Assembly: GCF_023343835.1 (NCBI RefSeq)
Contig: NC_064447.1
Location: forward strand, 2,108,001 to 2,172,000
Direction of reading: 5' to 3'
DNA: 64,000 bases
Origin: Lagopus muta
Lineage: Eukaryota; Chordata; Aves; Galliformes; Phasianidae
Below, in pieces: positions 55,621 through 64,000 of the stretch; the first letter of the stretch is position 1; every line of letters starts with the position of its first letter. The notes beneath the pieces are model-generated. The model did no database searches and was not told the origin of the DNA. It saw only the letters and a program-made list of their open reading frames with translations. The position numbers and the translations under genes were made by a program.

Positions 55621-58600
55621 CTCTGTTCTGGGCTGCTACAAGCCATGGGGTCTGGGAACAACACATTGCCATCACCGTCACTCCTGGAGGCCAATGGGAC
55701 ACAGAGAGGCAGGGTTAGACCCTAGGGATGAGGCACACAGGGGTGATCCCTACAGCAGGATCCCAGCTCTGCGTGGGGCACCCCACAGTGGCTATGGAAG
55801 CCCCACAGAGGGAGCGAGGCTGCTTGTGCTGGGCCAGGCTGAGCCAGATGGTGGGGGAACTGAGGCACAAGGTTGGTGAGCTGTAACCAGAGCCCCCATG
55901 GCCTCAGTGATGTGGGGGGGTCTGAGATTACTATCAGGATTCATTTGGTTCCACTGTGCCCCACTGGCAGGATGTGATGGTGTCCCAATGGCAGACTGGA
56001 ATGCTTCCATGGTAGGGGAGCTCTGACAGGTGTTCTGGGCCAAGGGCAGGAGGCTTTGGGGCACTCTGTGAGTGCGGAGCAAGAGATGCACAGTGCTGGC
56101 ATTTCCCCCTCCTCTGGAAGCTCAGTGCTGATTTCACTCCAGCTACCAGGAAGAGGGAGGGAGGTGGCTTTGGAGTGGGGAGGACTCGCTTCAGCATCCA
56201 TTTTTAATGAGATAGATATCTATTTTTCCCCGAGCTGGCTTCCCCCACATCGATCCCTGCTCCATCCTCCAGGCCTGTTTTCCTCTCTGTTGCAGTGAGG
56301 ATGTGGTGGCTGAGCTTTCCCAGTACTGGGAACCTCCTGGCTCCCCAAATCCCATTTCTGGGGGTGCTGGGGTCCTTGTTCAAGCTGGGGCTGGGGATGG
56401 CATGTGGGAAGGCAAATGGGATAATAGGGTCCTCTGTTCCCTCCAGAGGAGCCGCCTCCATGTTGCACACCCCATGGGAACATGGCATGACAGAAGGGAG
56501 GCCAGGGCTCTTGGGAACCCATTGCTTTTGGGGCTAGTAGCTGTGCTCATGCTGTGCAGGCAGCAGAATGGAATGCGCAGGCAAGCACAGATCCTTTGGC
56601 AGCTTCTTATCCATTCCAAGTCCCTGCCCACCCATCATGGGACTGCACACATTCTTCAGGTGCTCTGGGGATGGGAGAGCATTCAGGGAAAGGGCAGGAA
56701 AGCAGAAAAATCTTCCTGGGGTTTCTCTCTGCTGGAGCTTTGTCCAGCTCCTGGACAAGCTGGTGGTTGTGGGGCTGCCTCCTGGCCCCATCACACAGCA
56801 TCAACACTGATGGTTGGTGGGGAAATTGAGGCAGGTGGGTGAGAGGACATGGAGCACCGGGGCTGCGCTGCCTCCCCTCCTTGCAACAGGGCTGTGACCG
56901 TGGTCAGAGGCCAGAATCTAACAACTTTCTGAGTTTATGTCAGCACTGAGCAACTCCAGCACCCTGCAGCAGAAGTCCTGTGGCTCAGCACTGCCTCCCT
57001 GCCCTGATGTCCCACTAGTTCCCTCAGCACTATTCAGTCACGCTCTATGTTCTCTCAGGTCCCGCAGTCCTGTGTCTGTGGCAGGGCTCAGGCTGGGCTG
57101 TTAGCCTGGGGAGAGGCTGATATTGGTGCTGGATTGGTGCTGGTCCCTTCCATCATGGGCACCTGTGGCCAAGACCTTCTCAGGGCCTCAGATCTGTGGT
57201 GCAGAGAGCTTCAGGATGTCACACTGGCCTGGCAAAAAGGCTTTACTGTTTGTGTGGTCATTGCCACGTCCAGAATGATGAAGAGGTCTGAAGGCCCTGG
57301 AAGAGGCACTTGTCCCAGCAGTACCAAGGAAGCGCACTGATGTCCCAGGAACAGCCACAGGTTGGCTCATCTCTCCTCTATGAGACCCTTAATCAGCACT
57401 CAGGGCCTTTCCTTTATGTCTGGGCACTCTGTTCCTGGGACAAAAAGGGGCAAGGAGCAGAGCTACAGCATGCCCAGCTCCATCAAATGAGCACACTCTG
57501 GCTGTTACGCAACAGGAGCTGCTCTCCCAACACAACACCTTGGTTAACGGGGAGCAGGGAGAAACTTAGCTGAGGCACATGGAAGCTTGAGCATCCTCCC
57601 TTCAGCAATGAGGCCTAGTATTCCTGAAGGAGGCTGGAGGAGGTGAGCCCAGGTCAGCCACAGCTGCCACCTGACTCTGTCCACATCTGTGCACATGTGC
57701 ATAGAGGTTTGTTGACAACCATCACTGGATGTGGAGTCTGAGGCTCCTTGTGGAACATGGAGCTGCCTGGGATAGGAAGGATGTCAATGCCTAATGTATT
57801 TGGGAGATTTGGCCTCAGCAGCAGCGCGCCACAAAGTTACATACTCCAGGCCATGCTCAGGTCTCCAAATTAACCAGACAAATCCCCACTCCTGGGGAAA
57901 ATCATTGTGTGGAACAGCTATGGCCAGAACCAGTGCTGCTCCTTGCCCTCCTGGAGGCTTAGGATGGGCTGGCATAGAGTGGGGCTAGCATCACCTCCCA
58001 CGCGGGCTGGGATCACGCCGAAGTGATAAACCCTGGGAAGAACGTGGGAAAAGTGTGTAGCAGCCAGAGGGGACCCTACTGCCTGCTGCAGAGAACTTTG
58101 GCCTTTGAGTGTTTTCCTAGGGCCCCCTGAACCTTTTTATCTACTGCAAGGTGGGATGAGCTCATTGGCATCATTGGGAGAGGAACAGGAGAGCTGCGCT
58201 AATCTCTCTAGTTTCTCAAGGACCTCTCAGGATAATCCTAGGAAGGAGTTTCCCAGCTCCCATCGTACAAGCAGGTCTCTGGGCCAAGCAACAGAGAGCA
58301 GAACATGGTCTTTTCCTCACCATGAATTCCTGGTTCATGCTGCAGCGTTCGTCCTGCAACACACAGTGCTGAGCTTGGAGCTGTGCTCTGAGCCTCTCTC
58401 CCAGCTGACGTGTGAGTCCTGAGCTCCAGAGCTCTGATCCACATGTGCACACACACATGTGCATGTACAGGCAGCCTCTCTGCACCTAAACACACTAGCT
58501 GCCCCTCCATCTCTAGGGGAGCAAGGGGCTCTTTGGGGGATTCAGTGCCTCCTCTACATTGCCAAGGTGATCCAAGCACACTGAGAGGACAGCCATACAT

Positions 58601-58969
58601 ATGCCTGAATACACACTGCACGGACAGTGGGCTGAACTGATGCAGTCAAAGAGACAACTTGCACACTGCTGAACACTGCTGGGAAAGGCAATCTTTATAG
58701 AAGGATATCTTTATTATTACCATGTGCTTTGGTCTACAGGTTCTTCTGCCACCAAAGCAAGAGCCAGCATGGCATTGCTGTTGGTTCAGCTTGTTGTGCA
58801 CATTTGGTGGTTTTGGGCAGCTGTTACCCTTGATACCACTGGACAAAAGCTTTTGCTGTGTGTTCTGCCACAGCACTGTGTCTCGGGTGTGTTTTCTCTG
58901 CCTGTAGAGCAACTTGATTTGCTGCATTAGTAAAAATAGATGGGCTAATGAATTCAGCTGATGCAACCC

Positions 58970-59140
58970 TGCGTGAGTGTGTGTGTGCATGCGCTTATCT
59001 CTGTTTGTGTGTGTATATGTGCATGTATATGTGTGTCTCAGTACCAAGGCTCATGCAAGGTGCATCCACCAGCCCCTAGGGCTCTGATGTGTGTGTGTGT
59101 GTGCGTGTCCAAGCATATCTGTTTGTGTGTGTGTGTGCAG
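58970..59140. repeat. TG-rich microsatellite cluster
   Basis: Several TG dinucleotide runs of 8-16 bases are separated by short unique pieces, including TGTGTGTATATGTGCATGTA. Confidence 0.8.
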
Positions 59141-59480
59141 GAAGCCGTGAGCGATGGCTGCTTGCTGCCGAGCAACTCTCTGTCACCGAAGCAGTAGCTC
59201 TACAAAAATAATTTTGCATCAGCCTTGGATTCTGTCAGTGCAATAAAAGGGCTGCAGGGAGGCTAGCAGGGCAGCAGGAGCCCTTCACAGGGGCCTGGTG
59301 GGGCAGCAGGAGGGGCTTCACAGGGAGTGGTGAGGAAGCAGGGGGGGATAGCAAAGGGGAGATAGCGGGGGGGGGCAGCAGGGGGGATAACGAGGGATAG
59401 CAAAGGCAATAGGGGTCTGTCGGGCCGTTTTGAGGGGTGTTTCTGCAGGACGCTGCTGCCCCGAGGCCCGCGGGGCAGGC

Positions 59481-59620
59481 CGCTGTCCGCGGTACTGAAC
59501 AGGGGCCGGTGTCGCTGTCCGCGGTGCTGAACGGGGAGGTCGGTGTCGCTGTCCGCGGTGCTGAACGGGGAGGTCGGTGTCGCTATCCGTGGTGCTGAAC
59601 GGGGAGGCGAGCTGTGTGGC
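59481..59620. repeat. 34-bp CpG-rich tandem repeat, about four copies
   Basis: Units start at 59481 (32 bases), 59513, 59547 and 59581 with the core CGCTGTCCGCGGTGCTGAAC then GGGGAGGTCGGTGT. Two of the units are identical. Decayed half-units continue to about 59,680. It is far more CpG-rich than its flanks. Confidence 0.9.
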
Positions 59621-60635
59621 TGTGCGCGGTGCTGGCCGCTGCCAGGACCTCTGTCCGCAGTGCTGAACGGGACTCGGACCTCGACCCCGTCGATCTCCAC
59701 GGACCACCGAGCCCTGCCAGCCCTGAGTCTCCGGTGTGCCCTGAGCTGCCCCGATGGCCCAGAGCTCACAGTGGCCATAAAATCTGGATGCAGCTGGACT
59801 GCAGTCTGACCTAGTGTGTATCTCTGCCACAGCCTGGGCTCTCTAAGTGAGCCCGTATGTACACAAGAGTGGCACTAGCAGATGACTGTCCACCCCAGCT
59901 GTTTCTTGAGGTTCTCATCCCTCATCACTAACACGTGGAGACAGTAAATTCGCCAATGGTTTGGACAAGTGTTCTCTTCCTGGGTACTTTTGTCTTATCC
60001 TTCCCAGCTTCATCATCTGCGTAATGTTTGTAGTGACACACTCTTAGACCCCCTTCTTTCTTCTCTCTTCCTGCGTCAATTCCACCCCCCACAACTGCAT
60101 CATCACTCATTGTGGATGAGAAAGCCCTCATGAATGGAGTGATTTCTCTGCAATAACATTTCCTGTGAAATGCGCACCCTGGAATGAATTTGTGAGACTA
60201 AAAGACCTTGCCCTTTGCTTTTGTCAGGTTTCCTTCCTCTGTGGATTGAGATTTGGTACAGCTGGCAGACACCTCCCTCCCTGAGGCCTGTGAGAGCAGA
60301 GGGGGCTTACACGAGGGTCTCTGAAGCTGAGTCCTTCTTGTGAAGTCCCAAAGTAAGAATGGCTATACCAAGCACTTAGTACTTCTTCTGAGAGAGGCTG
60401 GAGGGCCAAATCTCTGCTCTTTCTCTGCTTTGGAGTAAAAGTAAAAAGCAAATATGTGCAGATATCTGCAGAACTGTGGGTACATCAGAAGGGACAAAGG
60501 TGTCAAAAGTGGGGATTGAGAGTGCAGGACTCTGTACTGACTTTCCCAAGGCTGTCCAAGTGCATTAGCGGAAGGACCTCGGGAAGGGCATGGTGTGCTC
60601 CGTGTGTCTCAGTGCACAGAAGCTCTGAAGGATGG

Positions 60636-60674
60636 ACTTGCACTCTGTACTTGTACTTTGTACTTGCACTCTGT
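60636..60674. repeat. 13-bp tandem repeat, three copies
   Basis: ACTTGCACTCTGT, ACTTGTACTTTGT and ACTTGCACTCTGT lie end to end. Confidence 0.85.
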
Positions 60675-62870
60675 ACAGTGGAGCAATGTGGCCTCCCCTC
60701 TGGGCCTGAGGAGCCTGTAGGGCTGCTGCTGGGGGCTTTTCAGTAGCAGTGAGGGGCGACTCCAGAGGCAATGGAGAAGTGATTATTAAGCCAACAAGCA
60801 TCCCCAGCCTGTTCTCCCTGCCACCATCTCCAAGATGCTCTCTTACCCAGGCAAGGTCCTGATGCTTTCAGGCTGACAGAATCCCTGGTTGTCCATTCTC
60901 CAGAGAGATGCAGCCATGTACAGTAAGCCTAGATGGACACAGCCACAACCCTGCCTGCCCAGCTTCCTGCTATCCATGCCTGAAACCTGCCTTTGTCCAG
61001 AAGGCCTCCATCCCTGTTGTATTTCTACTTGAAGTGACTTCCCAGCTCATTCGTGGCTTGGAATACCTGTGAGACGGACAAGTAGCTTCAGTGCCTGGGG
61101 CAGGGGGAGCTATCTCATCTTCCCAAGGCAGAACTGTGAAAACCACCAAGCCCTGCCTTGAGGATGAGCCTCACTCTCAGCTGGTTGTAAATGCTGCCAA
61201 CACCTCCCTCTGGCTGAATTACAGTCTGATCATCGTCAGCATCTGTCTCCTCCCATGGCTGTCCCCTGTGGAAGCCCCCCACCCCTGGTTTACCTTCTGA
61301 TGTCTGGAGACCATGGGCTGCCCCACTCCCACCACCTGACCTCTCCCCAAAGGCAGCCAGCATGGTGAATTGCTCTCTGTGGGCTCTGTGCCGGAGTGAC
61401 AGCCTTTCTGTGCTGTGCAGTAATTATCTGTTTTGATTTGTGTTGTAGCGCTGTGTTAGACACCCTGGTGCACGTTCTGTTTGCTTCCCTAATTGCTGCC
61501 AACCTCAGAGCTGCCGGTTTTAAGTTTCTTCCTTTTCCCCCTCCTCTTCCCCTGCTTTCAAGCAAATTTAGTCAAGCATCTGAGGCCCGAACCCTCTGTA
61601 GGGCAGTGTAAGTGAAGGCAGCAGAAGCTGCATCCAAGTGGGAAGTGGCGCCAGGCTGTCTGCTCAGGGCCAGATCCATTCCCGGAGGATGGGCTCTGGT
61701 GGTGCCAATGCCACTGTGCTGGGCTGCTGTGGAGAGGTGAGAGGTTTCACCACTGGCTGCTTCCCATCTGCAGGGTGAATGGGCAGAAAACTAGCTCTTA
61801 AAGAGTGGGGTAAAGTCTGGGAGAAAGCTGGTGGCGAGTCCTAGGTCTCTCAATTCAGGGGGCTGCTCCCCCACACAGCAGGGCATGGGGATGATGGGAG
61901 GGTTGGAGTAATGGGCTGGGGGCAGCAGGGAGATCTCCAGCTGTGTCCTGGTGTTGTAGGGGCTGCTGGAGTACAGCATAGAGTCTGGCTTAGGCCAGCA
62001 CTGTCTCCAGGGTGGAACAGCCCCAAAGCCCGTGTACCTGGGCCACCAGCAACACATGTGGCTCACCAGCCAGCGTGCTACTCTCTTGGTGCCCTCAGTC
62101 ACTTTCCTGGGGGCAGAAAGTAGGGACATAGCCACAGCCACATCTTGTTTCCTTTCTGCCAGGCTCCCCTCCTCCAGGTCTCAGCCATCCAAAGTATTTT
62201 CTCACTTCATTCTCAGCTTTTATTCTGCTTCCAAGGGGGAGCTGGTGACTGTGTTCTCAGGTCCCATTAGCAAGCACAAACTAATGTGCCACTCAGGCAT
62301 GGCTGTCACTGAGCAGTCCCCATCCCTCAGGACCTGGGAGTGACAGCTCTGTCTCATCCCCATGGGCTCCATTTCTGCAGGCTCTAGCTCCTCCTATGCC
62401 CCTGGATGTTTTGGAAGCCCAGGCTCCTACGGCTCCATCTCAAGCTGGGCTCCAAAGGAGATGGGAACCTAGTCCTTTGCAGGGCTTGGTTCGGGTGAGC
62501 ACTGTGTGCTGGGGCACAGGGTGTTGGCAGAATGGGTATGACACTGGTAGGGCTCTGTGCCAGTCACTGGCTGGTGGGGGGGGGGGCAAGCCCCCATCAA
62601 TTATTCACCTCTGTATTTATAGAGGGAAATGTAATTAATAATGCATGGTGGGGTGTGGCAGGGCTGTTTGAAAGCCTGTCTGGCTGCATCTGAAATATTT
62701 ATTGGCTTGCTTTGATGTGGTGCCTCTGCAAGCTATGGCACCCGATCGGCACGGACTCACTGGACAGCATGGCACGTGTGGTCTCTGTCACCCAAGCCGT
62801 GCATCCCAGTGAGCCCAGTGCTGGCTGACATCTGCTTACTACCCCTATGTTGCAGAGAGACCCGTGGAAG

Positions 62871-63575
62871 ATGTCGAACCCGAGAAACGGCGACACCAAG
62901 CCCCCATGTTTGCCTCGCAATGGACTGGTGAAGATCCCCACACAGCCCAACGGCCTCGGCTCTGCCAGCATCACCAAAGGCACCCCTGCCGTGAAAAACC
63001 GCCTGTGCCAGCCTTCCTCCGTGCCTGCCATCCTCAGCCCAGCCTTAGCTCCCCGCAGCGACCTGCCCATCCCCAGCCTGGCCTCACCGCTGTCCCTGGC
63101 CGCTCTGGCTGGCGTCTCGTCCCCTCCCGGCACCTCCTTGGTGGCACTGAACTCGAGCGAGGCCATTCCAGGCTCTGAGCATCCCTCTCCAGAACGGCTG
63201 CCCGGTTCACCCTCAGAGAGGCAGCTGGTGGTGGATGAGAAGATCCTCAACCGCCTCTTCTGGTACTTTTCGGCTTGTGAGAAGTGCGTGTTGGCACAGG
63301 TGTGCAAGGCGTGGCGGCGAGTGCTCTACCAACCCAAATTTTGGGTGGGTCTGACACCTGTCCTCCACACCAAAGAGCTCTACAATGTCCTGCCTGGTGG
63401 CGAGAAAGAGTTTGTCAGCCTGCAGGGCTTTGCTGTGCGGGGTTTTGACGGTTTCTGCCTCGTGGGCGTCTCCGACCTGGACATTTGTGAGTTCATTGAC
63501 AACTACCCCTTGTCCAAGAAGGGGGTCAAGTCTATGAGCCTTAAAAGGTCAACCATCACGGATGCAGGGCTGGAG
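62871..63575 (+). CDS. FBXL16: FBXL16, F-box and leucine-rich repeat protein (first coding exon, partial)
   Basis: F-box/LRR protein, mainly of brain, that binds SKP1 and is reported to antagonise other F-box proteins. The exon has an acceptor at 62,851-62,855, starts with ATG at 62,871 ([20 protein letters not shown]) and ends at a GTAGGT donor after 235 codons, phase 0. Residues 1-115 are a proline- and serine-rich tail, longer than in human, starting with the conserved [16 protein letters not shown]. The F-box-like region starts at about [20 protein letters not shown] and continues [18 protein letters not shown]. The first LRR part includes [20 protein letters not shown] and [11 protein letters not shown]. 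The remaining LRR exons lie beyond the window. The ATG is preceded by only 15 exon bases, so the 5' UTR is split; the likely first exon is near 54,330. Confidence 0.96.
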
Positions 63576-64000
63576 GTAGGTGGTCTCAGCACCAGTGAGG
63601 TGGCCAGGGACTGGGGTTGGGTTAGATGCCGGAAAGGTGGCACCATGGGTTGCTCTCAAGAGATGTCCCCATGAGTGCCCCTAATGCTGTCTCCAGAGTC
63701 TGTTTGCACCCAAGGTGAAGGCAAGGTTTGGGGGACAATACTTGATTCCCTGCCACGTGGCAATGCTGCCAGGCTTTGGCACAGCGTGTCCAGATGTGTC
63801 AATCCACAAGCACTACAGCACCTGGAAACAAGCATGCTGCAGTCTGCATGAGCGAGAGCTTTCTCCTTCCCCAGCAAGGGCATGGCCCAGTCATCAGCAG
63901 GCAGACAACACCAGCACCCTACTTGTCCCTCTGCCTGTGACCTGGGATCCAGGAGGGAGCAAGGCTGCTCTCCCAAGCTTTTGGGGAAGGATGTTCATCC
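63576..64000 (+). other. Start of FBXL16 intron after first coding exon
   Basis: Follows the GTAGGT donor. No acceptor followed by a recognisable LRR exon was found before the window ends. Confidence 0.6.

Larger units (their letters stand above)
55620..62590. other. Long non-coding stretch, probably FBXL16 intron 1
   Basis: About 7 kb with no recognisable coding exon on either strand. It contains a TG-rich patch (58,970-59,140), a 34-base CpG-rich tandem repeat (59,481-59,620) and a 13-base triplicate (60,636-60,674). No intact transposon was recognised. Confidence 0.5.

Noticed and set aside
59260-59420. Possible LTR-like or satellite sequence (GGCAGCAGG, GGGGATAGC repeats)
   Set aside because: No paired ends, target duplication, or internal retroelement sequence was seen; treated as GC-rich unique or simple sequence.

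Overview
The window is avian nuclear DNA, most likely from a galliform such as chicken. The interspersed repeats are CR1 LINE fragments in both orientations, with the typical bird 3' ends. The genes are compact, GC-rich and closely packed, as on a bird microchromosome, and their products match vertebrate proteins known from human 16p13.3. Seven protein genes can be read exon by exon. In six of them every inferred exon joins in frame across GT/AG sites to a stop; FBXL16 shows only one coding exon before the window ends.

Left block (1 to about 22,000): EME2 (+, 5' end outside the window), SPSB3 (-), NUBP2 (+) and IGFALS (-). EME2 and SPSB3 converge, SPSB3 and NUBP2 diverge from a shared CpG-island promoter, and NUBP2 and IGFALS converge. 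Order and orientation match human EME2-SPSB3-NUBP2-IGFALS.

Right block (about 24,100 to the end): CCDC78 (+), ANTKMT (-), METRN (-) and FBXL16 (+, continuing past the window). This equals the human FBXL16-METRN-ANTKMT-CCDC78 block in inverted orientation. In human the two blocks lie about 1 Mb apart, so the gap between IGFALS and CCDC78 (about 22,000-26,820) is a synteny junction. In human IGFALS is next to HAGH and CCDC78 is next to its paralog HAGHL; neither gene is visible here.

The genes do unrelated jobs: DNA junction processing (EME2), ubiquitin-ligase substrate receptors (SPSB3, FBXL16), cytosolic Fe-S assembly (NUBP2), the circulating IGF carrier (IGFALS), deuterosome/centriole amplification (CCDC78), mitochondrial protein methylation (ANTKMT) and a secreted neurotrophic factor (METRN). 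No operon, CRISPR array, tRNA, rRNA, intact mobile element or virus-derived element was seen.

The most interesting signals are non-coding. There is a tight array of four RFX X-box motifs at 52,236-52,298 in the METRN-FBXL16 interval. Two X-box-like sites lie upstream of CCDC78. Six same-strand CCAAT (NF-Y) boxes lie in the SPSB3/NUBP2 promoter. A structured TATA/hairpin element follows a candidate FBXL16 first exon. Several GC-rich or pyrimidine-rich minisatellites occur. No wholly new gene system was found.
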